Assembly: GCA_023392975.1 (NCBI GenBank)
Contig: JAEWNA010000009.1
Coordinates: 1 to 8,503, forward strand
Source of the DNA: Pseudomonadota bacterium
GTDB taxonomy: Bacteria > Pseudomonadota > Gammaproteobacteria > Xanthomonadales > Xanthomonadaceae
Direction of reading: 5' to 3'
Length of the DNA: 8,503 bases
Shown here: piece after piece, positions 1 through 5,836 of the stretch
Numbering within the stretch: the first letter of the stretch is position 1
Layout of the letters: each line of letters opens with the position of its first letter
The notes under the pieces: generated by a model
Seen by the model: the letters and a program-made list of their open reading frames with translations, nothing else
The model's database searches: none
What the model was told of the DNA's origin: nothing
Position numbers and translations under genes: made by a program

Positions 1-918
1 GCCCATGCCGCCGGAGAACGGTCCGCCGGATTCGCCGGCATCGCCACCGGCGTCGCCGGCCGCACGCCGTTCGCCGAACGCCGCGCCGCCGCCGGGCGAG
101 CGGGCGGGCGCCGTTCCGGTCTCGGAGCGCGGGCCCGTCGCCGTGCCGTCCTGCCTGGAAGCGTCCTGGTCGTCGGCACCGGACGCACGCGTCCGCATCG
201 GCACGTAGCTGAGGCCGGGCAGCACGCCCTCCTCCATCAGCAGCGCGTCCAGCTTCTCGCACAGCATCGGGTAGTACGCCATCACCCGGCGATCGAAGGT
301 GCGATAGAACAGCGGCCGCGCGGCGTGGTTGAGCTGCAGCGGCTCGACCGCCTGCCGGATCGCGCGGCACAGCGCCTGCGGGCCCAGCGGGACGCGCTCG
401 CCGTCGAAGGCCGGCGCCGCCGCGAGCACCGCGAAGCGCTGGCCCAGCAGGTGCAGCACGAGGTTGGTGCGCGACTCCTGGCGCGAGGCGATCTCGTGCA
501 GCACTGCACCCTCGTCCATCATCGACTCGTCGACGAGGCTGAGGTTGCGGAAGTTCAGCGCCGGCGGCGGCGTCGAGGACGGGCGCGACAGACTCTGGAT
601 CGCGCCCGGCCTGCGCAGCCCGGCGAGGCTGGCTTCCAGCAGCTGCATGAAGCGCGGCACCAGGTCGTGGCGGTTGAGGCGCACCACGCGCAGGGTGTGC
701 ATGTAGTCGACGACCGAACCGCCACCGGTGGTGCCGCCGCGTTCGCCGAGCCGGAACAGCTCCTCCTCGAAATCGGAGACGGCCGCGACCAGGTTCTTCT
801 CCAGCTCCTCGCTGGCCAGCGCCAGCACCCGGTCCAGCGTGCGTCGCACGCGGCGCGGAAGGCCGGCAGCCGCCAGGGTCTTCGGCGCTTGGTCTGGCGG
901 GTCGTTGGGCGGGCTCAT
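1..918 (-). CDS. DUF1631 family protein, N-terminal 306 residues (partial)
   Basis: The reading frame is open from an ATG at 918-916 to the left edge, so the C-terminal part lies outside the window. The N-terminal region looks like the DUF1631 family of Xanthomonadaceae, whose members are roughly 700-800 residues long and sometimes misnamed thymidine phosphorylase; the biochemical function is not known to me. Visible features are a mostly helical segment with an acidic patch (DFEEELFRLGE, residues 49-59), a conserved-looking block with NLSLVDESMMDEGAVLHEIA (125-144), and a YYPMLCEKLDALLMEEGVLP block (215-234). A Gly/Ala/Ser-rich low-complexity stretch from about residue 246 is probably a linker. 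No signal peptide or membrane segment is seen, so it is probably cytoplasmic. The frame stays open upstream of the ATG with a GTG at 960-958, and no clear ribosome-binding site separates the two starts. It follows hemW on the same strand after 105 bases. Family assignment is from memory of the sequence pattern, not a search. Confidence 0.8.
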   Translation of the reverse strand, partial: MSPPNDPPDQAPKTLAAAGLPRRVRRTLDRVLALASEELEKNLVAAVSDFEEELFRLGERGGTTGGGSVVDYMHTLRVVRLNRHDLVPRFMQLLEASLAGLRRPGAIQSLSRPSSTPPPALNFRNLSLVDESMMDEGAVLHEIASRQESRTNLVLHLLGQRFAVLAAAPAFDGERVPLGPQALCRAIRQAVEPLQLNHAARPLFYRTFDRRVMAYYPMLCEKLDALLMEEGVLPGLSYVPMRTRASGADDQDASRQDGTATGPRSETGTAPARSPGGGAAFGERRAAGDAGGDAGESGGPFSGGMG

Positions 919-1023
919 TTCGGCCTGTGGAAGTGCGACGTTATCCGCAATTCTTAACACGCCCGGGCATCGCGAGCCAACTCCCGCCCCCGCAAACGCC
1001 GCGCTCCGGGCGACCCCGGCCGC
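919..1023 (-). promoter_or_regulatory. hemW-DUF1631 intergenic region with AT-rich imperfect dyad
   Basis: This 105-base gap has one AT-richer island in very GC-rich surroundings: 940-958 reads GTTATCCGCAATTCTTAAC, with outer arms GTTA and TAAC 11 bases apart. On the minus strand a TTGGCT (-35-like) is followed 17-18 bases later by a weak TTAAGAA (-10-like), which could give DUF1631 its own promoter. Just after the hemW stop, CCGGG-CGAC-CCCGG (1006-1019) can form a short 5-bp hairpin, but no T-tract follows. Both readings are weak. Confidence 0.25.
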
Positions 1024-2253
1024 TCACGGCGCGTCGCCGCGCGCGGCGGCGGCTTGGTCGGCGACGACCGCAGCCGACGCCGGCAGGAACAGCGCGATCA
1101 CGTCGTTCGCGAAACGCAGGCCGGCCTCGGTGGGCCGCAGCCGACCGGCCTCCTCCACCAGCCAGCCGGCCGCCAGCGCCTCGGACAGCGGCGCCGCGAT
1201 CGCATCCCGCGGCAGCCCCGTGCGCGCCTCGAACGCCTCCGGGGTGAAGCCTTCCCGCAGCCGCAGCAGGTTCAGCATGTACTCGAACGGCCGCTGCGAC
1301 GGCGCGATGTCCTCGTCGCCGCCGATCGCGGCCGGCGTGCCGGCGTGCACCAGGTACGCCGCCGGATGCTTGAGCTTCCAGCGGCGCAGGATCCGCCCGG
1401 CGTCGCCGCCTTCCGCGGGCAGGGACAGCTTGCCGTGCGCGCCGGCGCCGAGGCCGAGGTAGTCGCCGAAGCGCCAGTAGTTGAGGTTGTGCGCGCACTG
1501 GCGGCCGGGCCGCGCGTAGGCGCTGATCTCGTACTGCGCGTAGCCGGCGGCGGCGAGCCGCGCCTGGCCCTGCTCCTGCATGTCCCAGGCGAGGTCCTCG
1601 TCGGGCAGGTGCTCGGGCGGACGCGCGGCGAACACGGTGTTCGGCTCCAGCGTCAGCTGGTAGTGGCTGATGTGCGCCGGCGCCAGCGCGAACGCGCGCT
1701 CGAGGTCGTGCAGCGCCATCGGCAGCGTCTGCCCGGGCAGCGCATACATCAGGTCGAGATTGAGGTTGTCGATCCCCGCGTCCTGCGCCAGCTTCACCGC
1801 CGCTTCGGCCTGACCGCTGTCGTGGATGCGGCCCAGCCGGCGCAGGCAGCCGTCGTCGAAACTCTGGATGCCGAACGACACGCGGTTGACGCCGGCGCGC
1901 AGGTAGTCGCCGAAGCGACCGTGTTCCGCGGTGCCGGGATTGGTCTCCAGCGTGATCTCGCAGCCGGGCGCGAAGCGCAGCCGCGCGCTCGCCGCCTGCA
2001 GGAAGCGGTCGATGGCCTCGGCCGGGAACAGGCTGGGCGTGCCGCCGCCGAAGAACACGCTGTGCACCGTGCGCCCCCAGGTCAGCGGCAGGTCGTGATC
2101 GAGATCGGCGATCAGCGCGTCGACGTAGGCGGCGAACGGCGGCGGGCCGCCGGCGCCGTCGCGGTATTCGTGCGAATTGAAGTCGCAGTACGGGCACTTG
2201 CGCACACACCACGGCAGATGCACGTACAACGCAAGGGGAGGCAACGACAGCAT
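1024..2253 (-). CDS. hemW: HemW, radical SAM haem chaperone (coproporphyrinogen III oxidase-like)
   Basis: This 409-residue protein belongs to the HemN/HemW radical SAM family. The [4Fe-4S] motif CxxxCxxC is C16, C20 and C23 in CVRKCPYCDF. The SAM-binding GGGTP is at 69-73, and HNLNYW, typical of the family's C-terminal part, is at 255-260. The N-terminus starts almost directly at the barrel (ALYVHLPWC) and lacks the extension of true HemN, which needs a fourth cysteine after the motif (CxxxCxxCxC). That argues for HemW, a haem-binding protein that delivers haem to targets such as respiratory enzymes, rather than an oxygen-independent coproporphyrinogen oxidase. The gene is the fourth in the rph-VOC-rdgB-hemW run and starts 19 bases after the rdgB stop. 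The ATG at 2253-2251 has no close Shine-Dalgarno; the nearest GAGG is 17 bases upstream. Translational coupling to rdgB is therefore plausible, and a TTG at codon 4 is an alternative start. Confidence 0.93.
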   Translation of the reverse strand: MLSLPPLALYVHLPWCVRKCPYCDFNSHEYRDGAGGPPPFAAYVDALIADLDHDLPLTWGRTVHSVFFGGGTPSLFPAEAIDRFLQAASARLRFAPGCEITLETNPGTAEHGRFGDYLRAGVNRVSFGIQSFDDGCLRRLGRIHDSGQAEAAVKLAQDAGIDNLNLDLMYALPGQTLPMALHDLERAFALAPAHISHYQLTLEPNTVFAARPPEHLPDEDLAWDMQEQGQARLAAAGYAQYEISAYARPGRQCAHNLNYWRFGDYLGLGAGAHGKLSLPAEGGDAGRILRRWKLKHPAAYLVHAGTPAAIGGDEDIAPSQRPFEYMLNLLRLREGFTPEAFEARTGLPRDAIAAPLSEALAAGWLVEEAGRLRPTEAGLRFANDVIALFLPASAAVVADQAAAARGDAP

Positions 2254-2272
2254 GGGCCGGTCTGTGCGCGCC

Positions 2273-2869
2273 TCAGCGCAACGCCTCGTGCAGGCGCGAG
2301 CGCAACACGTCCAGTGCGCGACCGCGGTGGCTGATGCGGTTCTTCAGTGCCGCGTCGAGTTCGGCCGCGCCCTGCCCGCGTTCGGGATCGAAGAACACCG
2401 GGTCGTAGCCGAAGCCGCCTTCGCCGCGCGGCGCGTGCAGCACCCGGCCTTCCCACGTGCCTTCGGCGATCAGTGGCTGCGGGTCGTCTGCGTGGCGCAG
2501 CAGCGCCAGCACGCAGACGAAGCGCGCCGTGCGACGTTCGTCGGGCACCTCGCGCAGGGCATCGAGCAGTTTCGCGATGTTCGCCGCGGCATCGCCGTGC
2601 ACGCCGCTGTAGCGCGCGCTGTACAGCCCGGGCGCGCCGTGGAGCGCGTCGACACAGATCCCCGAATCGTCACCCAGCGCGGGCAGTCCAGTGGCGCGCG
2701 CCGCGTGCCGGGCCTTGAGGATCGCGTTCTCGACGAAGGTCAGGCCAGTCTCGTCGGCGTCCTCGACGCCGAATTCGGACTGCGCGCGCAGGTCTACGTC
2801 GAGATCGCCCAGCAGGTCGCGCAGCTCGGCGAGCTTGCCGGCGTTGCCGCTGGCGAGGACGAGCTTCAT
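2273..2869 (-). CDS. rdgB: RdgB/HAM1 dITP/XTP pyrophosphatase
   Basis: The 198-residue product matches the family length (E. coli RdgB has 197). It hydrolyses non-canonical purine nucleoside triphosphates (dITP, ITP, XTP) to the monophosphate and pyrophosphate, keeping deaminated bases out of DNA and RNA. Visible signatures are the N-terminal SGNAGKLAEL (7-16), the acidic TFVENAILKA block (44-53), the metal-binding GDDSGICVDAL (67-76), GGFGYDPVF (151-159) and the terminal SHRGRAL (180-186). The start ATG (2869-2867) overlaps the stop of the upstream VOC gene as ATGA. A GGTGGA ribosome-binding site lies 9 bases upstream, inside the end of that gene. An rph-rdgB-hemW order is common in gammaproteobacteria; the extra VOC gene in between is the unusual part. 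Confidence 0.96.
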   Translation of the reverse strand: MKLVLASGNAGKLAELRDLLGDLDVDLRAQSEFGVEDADETGLTFVENAILKARHAARATGLPALGDDSGICVDALHGAPGLYSARYSGVHGDAAANIAKLLDALREVPDERRTARFVCVLALLRHADDPQPLIAEGTWEGRVLHAPRGEGGFGYDPVFFDPERGQGAAELDAALKNRISHRGRALDVLRSRLHEALR

Positions 2870-3270
2870 CCGCGCGGTTCCACCAGGTCCCAGCGGTTGC
2901 CGTACGGGTCCTCGAACACCACCACGGTGCCGTAGGCCTCCTCGCGCGGCGACTCGATGAAATGCACGCCTTTCGCGAGCATGGCGGCGTGGTCGCGGCG
3001 GAAATCGTCGGTGTGCAGGAAGAAGCCGACGCGGCCGCCGGTCTGGCGGCCGATGCTCGCGCGCTGGGCGTCGTTCGCAGCCTGCGCCAGCAGCACGCCG
3101 GTCTCGGCACCGGCGGGCGCGACCACCACCCAGCGCTTCGCCGCGTTGCTCGGCACCGCGCCGAGCAGGCGATCCTCGCGCAGTTCGAAGCCGAGCGCGT
3201 CGACGTAGAAGTCGATCGCACGGTCGTAGTCGTCGACCACCAGCGCGAAGCAGGCGATGTGCTTGCGCAT
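2866..3270 (-). CDS. VOC (glyoxalase/bleomycin-resistance fold) protein
   Basis: This 134-residue protein has the typical vicinal-oxygen-chelate layout: a beta-alpha-beta start with H4 and the DRAIDFYVDALGFEL segment (16-30), a middle block ending QTGGRVGFFLHTDDF (76-90), and a C-terminal GTVVVFEDPYGNRWDLVEP (114-132). H4, H86 and E131 sit where metal ligands usually lie in the fold, so it may bind a divalent metal. Family members include glyoxalases, dioxygenases, isomerases and resistance proteins, and the substrate cannot be read from the sequence. No signal peptide is present, so it is cytoplasmic. The ATG is 2 bases after the rph stop (TGAGCATG), and the stop overlaps the rdgB start. This is firm evidence of co-transcription and probably of coupled translation. 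A role in disposing of reactive metabolites or modified nucleotides would fit the neighbours, but that is speculation. Confidence 0.88.
   Translation of the reverse strand: MRKHIACFALVVDDYDRAIDFYVDALGFELREDRLLGAVPSNAAKRWVVVAPAGAETGVLLAQAANDAQRASIGRQTGGRVGFFLHTDDFRRDHAAMLAKGVHFIESPREEAYGTVVVFEDPYGNRWDLVEPRG
2879..2884 (-). promoter_or_regulatory. ribosome-binding site of rdgB
   Basis: On the minus strand this reads GGTGGA, 9 bases before the rdgB ATG and inside the last codons of the VOC gene. Together with the ATGA overlap it fixes the rdgB start and suggests coupled translation. Confidence 0.55.
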
Positions 3271-3272
3271 GC

Positions 3273-4013
3273 TCAGCCCGCCAGCGCCGCGCGCTGCGCC
3301 TCGAACAGCTCGCGGATGCCGTTTTCCGCCAGGCCCAGCAGCGCGTCGAGTTCGTCGCGGCGAAACGCATGGCCTTCGGCCGTGCCCTGCAGTTCGATGA
3401 AACCGCCGCCGTCGTTCATCACCACGTTCATGTCGGTGTCGCAGTCGCTGTCCTCGGCGTAGTCGAGGTCCAGCACAGGCACGCCACGGTAGACGCCGAC
3501 CGACACCGCGGCGACCGCGCCGTGGATCGGGTCGCGGCCGCCCTTCGGCGGCACGTAGTCCTTGCGCGTCTGCAGCCAGCGCACCGCATCGACCAGCGCG
3601 ACGTAGGCGCCGGTGATCGCCGCGGTGCGGGTGCCGCCGTCGGCCTGCAGCACGTCGCAGTCGAGGGTGATGGTGCGTTCGCCCAGCGCGTTGCGGTCGA
3701 CGCAGGCGCGCAGCGCGCGGCCGATCAGGCGCTGGATCTCCAGCGTGCGTCCGCCCTGCTTGCCGCGCGCGGCCTCGCGGTCGCTGCGGGTGTGGGTGGC
3801 GCGCGGCAGCATGCCGTATTCGGCGGTGACCCAGCCCTCGCCCTTGCCGCGCAGGAAGCCCGGCACCTTGTTGTCGACGCTGGCGGTGCACAGCACGCGG
3901 GTCTCGCCGAAGCAGACGAGGACCGAGCCCTCTGCGTGGCGGGTATGGCCGCGTTCGATGCGGACCGGACGCAGCTGGTCGGGGCGGCGGCCACTGGGGC
4001 GGGCGATGGTCAT
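3273..4013 (-). CDS. rph: RNase PH, phosphate-dependent 3'-5' exoribonuclease
   Basis: The 246-residue product aligns throughout with bacterial RNase PH (E. coli family length about 238). It trims the 3' ends of tRNA precursors using phosphate and releases nucleoside diphosphates, working as a hexamer in the cytoplasm. Recognisable blocks are TRHAEGSVLVCFGETRVLCT (24-43), GWVTAEYGMLPRATHTR (60-76), the phosphate-binding KQGGRTLEIQRLIGRALRA (85-103), TLDCDVLQADGGTRTAAITG (117-136), and the catalytic acidic segment DLDYAEDSDCDTDMNVVM (182-199). It is the first gene of the minus-strand operon and is divergent from yicC, a common arrangement in proteobacteria. The ATG at 4013-4011 has only a poor ribosome-binding site (GAG about 8 bases upstream), so translation may depend on a short leader. 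Confidence 0.97.
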   Translation of the reverse strand: MTIARPSGRRPDQLRPVRIERGHTRHAEGSVLVCFGETRVLCTASVDNKVPGFLRGKGEGWVTAEYGMLPRATHTRSDREAARGKQGGRTLEIQRLIGRALRACVDRNALGERTITLDCDVLQADGGTRTAAITGAYVALVDAVRWLQTRKDYVPPKGGRDPIHGAVAAVSVGVYRGVPVLDLDYAEDSDCDTDMNVVMNDGGGFIELQGTAEGHAFRRDELDALLGLAENGIRELFEAQRAALAG

Positions 4014-4040
4014 GCGGGAGGCTCGGCGTGCGGGCGGCGC

Positions 4041-4046
4041 AGTCTA
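4041..4046 (-). promoter_or_regulatory. candidate -10 box of the rph operon
   Basis: On the minus strand this reads TAGACT, four of six matches to TATAAT, in a GC-rich setting 27 bases before the rph start codon. A transcript would begin near 4034 and carry a leader of about 20 bases. No good -35 hexamer is visible; the region 17 bases upstream lies inside the 4056-4073 dyad. Prediction by eye only. Confidence 0.4.
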
Positions 4047-4055
4047 GCACCGGGG

Positions 4056-4073
4056 CCGGACGACCCCGTCCGG
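4056..4073. promoter_or_regulatory. perfect inverted repeat between rph and yicC (possible operator)
   Basis: CCGGACG and CGTCCGG form a perfect 7-bp dyad around ACCC. It lies in the divergent rph/yicC intergenic region and covers the place where the rph -35 would fall (about 4064-4069). That geometry would suit a repressor or activator site. It could also be a chance palindrome in GC-rich DNA, and no regulator family is recognised. Confidence 0.35.
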
Positions 4074-4107
4074 GAACGGCGCATCCCAACCCACCCGCCA
4101 GATGGCG

Positions 4108-4113
4108 GACAAT
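4108..4113 (+). promoter_or_regulatory. candidate -10 box of yicC
   Basis: GACAAT matches four of six positions of TATAAT and lies 39 bases before the yicC start. No -35-like hexamer is seen at the proper distance, so this is a weak call that rests on its position in the divergent region. Confidence 0.28.
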
Positions 4114-4142
4114 GACGCCCCCGCCGACTCCGGCGCCCCGCC

Positions 4143-4146
4143 AGGA
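4143..4146 (+). promoter_or_regulatory. ribosome-binding site of yicC
   Basis: AGGA lies 6 bases before the ATG at 4153. It decides the start in favour of 4153 over the in-frame ATG at 4102, which would add 17 residues without similarity to the family. Confidence 0.6.
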
Positions 4147-4152
4147 CTTCCG

Positions 4153-5013
4153 ATGATCCGCAGCATGACCGCCTTCGCCGCCGCCGAGCGGAACACGCCC
4201 TGGGGCACGCTCGGCTGCGAGCTGCGCGCGGTGAACCACCGTTTCCTGGAAGTCGGCACGCGCTTGCCCGACGACCTGCGCGCCGTCGAACCGGCGCTGC
4301 GCGAGCGGATCGCGGCGCGCATTTCGCGCGGCAAGCTCGACCTGTCCATGCGCCTGCGCGCCGACGACCGCGACGACGCGCTGCAGCTCAATGCCGCACG
4401 CGTCGCGCAGTTGGCGGCACTGGGCCGCAACCTGCAGGAGCACTTCCCCGCGATGCGCGTGGAGATGACCGACCTGCTGAAATTCCCCGGCGTGCTGCAG
4501 TCGCACGCCGACGACCCCGCCGCGCTGCACGCCGAGGCGCTGTCGCTGCTGGACGAGACGCTGACGCAATTCGTCGAGGCCCGCGAACGCGAAGGCGGCA
4601 AGCTGGCCTCGGTCATCCTCGATCGCGTCGATGCGATCGCGAAGCACGCCGCCGACGCCCGTACGCTGATGCCGGCGATCCGCACCGGGCAGCGGCAGAA
4701 GCTGGAGAACCGCCTCGCCGACCTGCCGCAGCCGCTGGATCCGGGCCGGTTCGAGCAGGAACTGGTGCTGGCGCTGCAGAAACTCGACGTCGACGAGGAA
4801 CTGGATCGCCTCGACAGCCACATCGCCGAGCTGCGCCGCGCGCTGAAGCAGAAGGAGGCCGTCGGCCGCCGGCTCGACTTCCTGCTGCAGGAGTTCAATC
4901 GCGAGGCCAACACCTTCGGCTCGAAATCGGTGGATGCGCGCACTTCGGCGCTGGCGGTGGAGCTGAAGGTGCTGATCGACCAGATCCGCGAGCAGGCCCA
5001 GAACATCGAGTGA
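4153..5013 (+). CDS. yicC: YicC family endoribonuclease
   Basis: The 286-residue product has nearly the length of E. coli YicC (287). It starts with the family's MIRSMTAFA and ends with a strongly conserved block, RRLDFLLQEFNREANTFGSK (239-258), then SVDARTSALAVELKVLIDQI. The N-terminal YicC-like region covers about residues 1-155 with AVNHRFLEVGTRLPDDLR (26-43), and the C-terminal DUF1732 region covers about 200-286. YicC-type proteins are reported as metal-dependent endoribonucleases linked to small-RNA turnover; the targets here are unknown. The E/R/K/Q-rich stretch around 215-250 looks helical. The gene is divergent from rph and lies 146 bases upstream of gmk on the same strand, so the two may share some readthrough. 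An in-frame ATG at 4102 exists but lies at the candidate -10 box and lacks a ribosome-binding site, so 4153 is preferred. Confidence 0.94.
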   Translation: MIRSMTAFAAAERNTPWGTLGCELRAVNHRFLEVGTRLPDDLRAVEPALRERIAARISRGKLDLSMRLRADDRDDALQLNAARVAQLAALGRNLQEHFPAMRVEMTDLLKFPGVLQSHADDPAALHAEALSLLDETLTQFVEAREREGGKLASVILDRVDAIAKHAADARTLMPAIRTGQRQKLENRLADLPQPLDPGRFEQELVLALQKLDVDEELDRLDSHIAELRRALKQKEAVGRRLDFLLQEFNREANTFGSKSVDARTSALAVELKVLIDQIREQAQNIE

Positions 5014-5027
5014 CCCGATCGAGCGAC

Positions 5028-5051
5028 CCGGCCGCCGCGACCGGCGGCCGG
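5028..5051 (+). terminator. strong GC stem-loop after yicC (terminator or attenuator candidate)
   Basis: CCGGCCGCCG and CGGCGGCCGG form a perfect 10-bp stem around the loop CGAC, starting 14 bases after the yicC stop. No T-tract follows; C-rich sequence comes next. It therefore does not fit a classic intrinsic terminator, but it could stop or protect the yicC transcript or separate it from gmk. Confidence 0.45.
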
Positions 5052-5071
5052 CCCCCGCCCGGGGAACGGGG

Positions 5072-5077
5072 TACACT
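5072..5077 (+). promoter_or_regulatory. candidate -10 box of gmk
   Basis: TACACT matches four of six positions of TATAAT and is the only AT-richer hexamer in this stretch. It is flanked by GGGG and CCCC. A start near 5084 would give a leader of about 75 bases before the gmk ATG at 5160. No -35 hexamer is evident. Confidence 0.38.
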
Positions 5078-5159
5078 CCCCTCCCCCCGGCACGGGCGGC
5101 CCGAACGGCCCTTGCCGCCACGCCCGCCGGAACCACGAATCGAGCCTGCGAAAGCGAAC

Positions 5160-5771
5160 ATGCGCGGAACCCTCTTCATCGTCGCGGCCCCGTCCGGCGC
5201 CGGCAAGTCCAGCATCGTCAACGCCTGCCTGGCACGCTTCCCCGACATCGCGCTGTCGATCTCGTTCACCTCGCGCGGCATGCGCCCGGGCGAGCGCCAC
5301 GCGCAGCACTACCACTTCGTCAGCGAAGACGAGTTCCGCGCAATGATCGACGCCGGCGACTTCTTCGAGTGGGCGAACGTGCACGGCGACCTCAAGGGCA
5401 CCGCGCGCCAGTCGGTCGAGCCGCAGCTCGCCGCCGGTCGCGACGTGCTGCTGGAGATCGACTGGCAGGGCGCGCAGCAGGTGCGTCGCCACGTGCCGGA
5501 CGCCGTCGGCGTGTTCATCCTGCCGCCGTCGCGCGAAGCGCTGGAAGAGCGCATGCGCAAGCGCGGCCAGGACAGCGAAGAGACCATCGCGCGCCGGCTG
5601 GCCAATGCGCGCGAGGAAATGCTGCACCACGACGAGTTCGAGTACGTGATCGTCAACGAAACCTTCGAGACCGCGGTCGACGAGATGTGCGCGATCTTCA
5701 CCGCCAGCCGCCTGCGCCGCGAAGCGCAGATCGTGCGCCACCGCGGGCTGATCGAGACGCTGCTGGCCTGA
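5160..5771 (+). CDS. gmk: guanylate kinase
   Basis: This 203-residue enzyme phosphorylates GMP (and dGMP) to GDP with ATP, an essential cytoplasmic step in guanine nucleotide supply. The P-loop is APSGAGKSS (10-18), with Ala where many homologues have Gly. The GMP-binding segment follows: SISFTSRGMRPGE (33-45) with R39 and R42, Y51, and E70 in DFFEW. LLEIDWQGAQQVR (97-109) carries the Asp of the Walker B-like region, and the lid has RMRKRGQDSEETIARRL (131-147). The start at 5160 is chosen because MRGTLFIVAAPSGAGK matches the family; the frame stays open 50 codons upstream, but that part is low-complexity Pro/Arg and overlaps the end of yicC. No good Shine-Dalgarno is visible. In many proteobacteria rpoZ and spoT follow gmk; here the next gene is a convergent peptidoglycan hydrolase. 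Confidence 0.97.
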   Translation: MRGTLFIVAAPSGAGKSSIVNACLARFPDIALSISFTSRGMRPGERHAQHYHFVSEDEFRAMIDAGDFFEWANVHGDLKGTARQSVEPQLAAGRDVLLEIDWQGAQQVRRHVPDAVGVFILPPSREALEERMRKRGQDSEETIARRLANAREEMLHHDEFEYVIVNETFETAVDEMCAIFTASRLRREAQIVRHRGLIETLLA

Positions 5772-5836
5772 CCAACCCCGGCGGGGCCGCGCGAACGCGA
5801 TCCCGCATGCTGCCCGACGCCGGCCTCAGCGGCCGG
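5772..5836. terminator. gmk / effector convergent junction with two short hairpins
   Basis: The 54 bases between the two convergent stop codons, plus the end of the effector gene, hold CCCC-GGC-GGGG (5776-5786) and a perfect 6-bp stem CCGGCC/GGCCGG with loop TCAGC (5820-5836). The effector's stop codon lies in that loop. Neither has a T-tract. They are placed where a bidirectional terminator would be expected, but the sequence does not prove one. Confidence 0.3.

Noticed and set aside
5..208. Plus-strand open frame rich in Pro/Ser/Ala at the left edge
   Set aside because: It is antisense to the low-complexity linker of the DUF1631 protein and shows no ribosome-binding site or domain.
943..960. 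Resemblance of AATTGCGGATAAC to a lac operator half
   Set aside because: Short similarity only, no LacI-type gene nearby, and no matching second half-site.
941..2212. Long open frames on both strands over the hemW region (for example 941-2212 minus and 1054-2334 plus)
   Set aside because: They are Arg/Ala-rich shadow frames typical of high-GC DNA; hemW in the overlapping frame has all family motifs.
2221..2236. 16-base exact repeat CACGTACAACGCAAGG, also at 8461-8476
   Set aside because: Both copies encode LALYV in the same frame near the start of two unrelated proteins (hemW and the candidate immunity protein). Chance plus shared codon preference explains it.
4102..4152. Upstream in-frame ATG start for yicC adding 17 residues
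   Set aside because: No ribosome-binding site, overlap with the candidate -10 box, and the family begins at MIRSMTA; 4153 has AGGA at good spacing.
2866..5136. 756-codon minus-strand frame running through VOC, rph and yicC
   Set aside because: Only its last 134 codons are the real VOC gene. The rest lies antisense to yicC and in a wrong frame over rph, so no fusion protein is called.
5010..5159. 50-codon N-terminal extension of gmk from an ATG-overlapping yicC's end
   Set aside because: The extension is Pro/Arg/Gly low complexity, spans the stem-loop, and has no counterpart in guanylate kinases.
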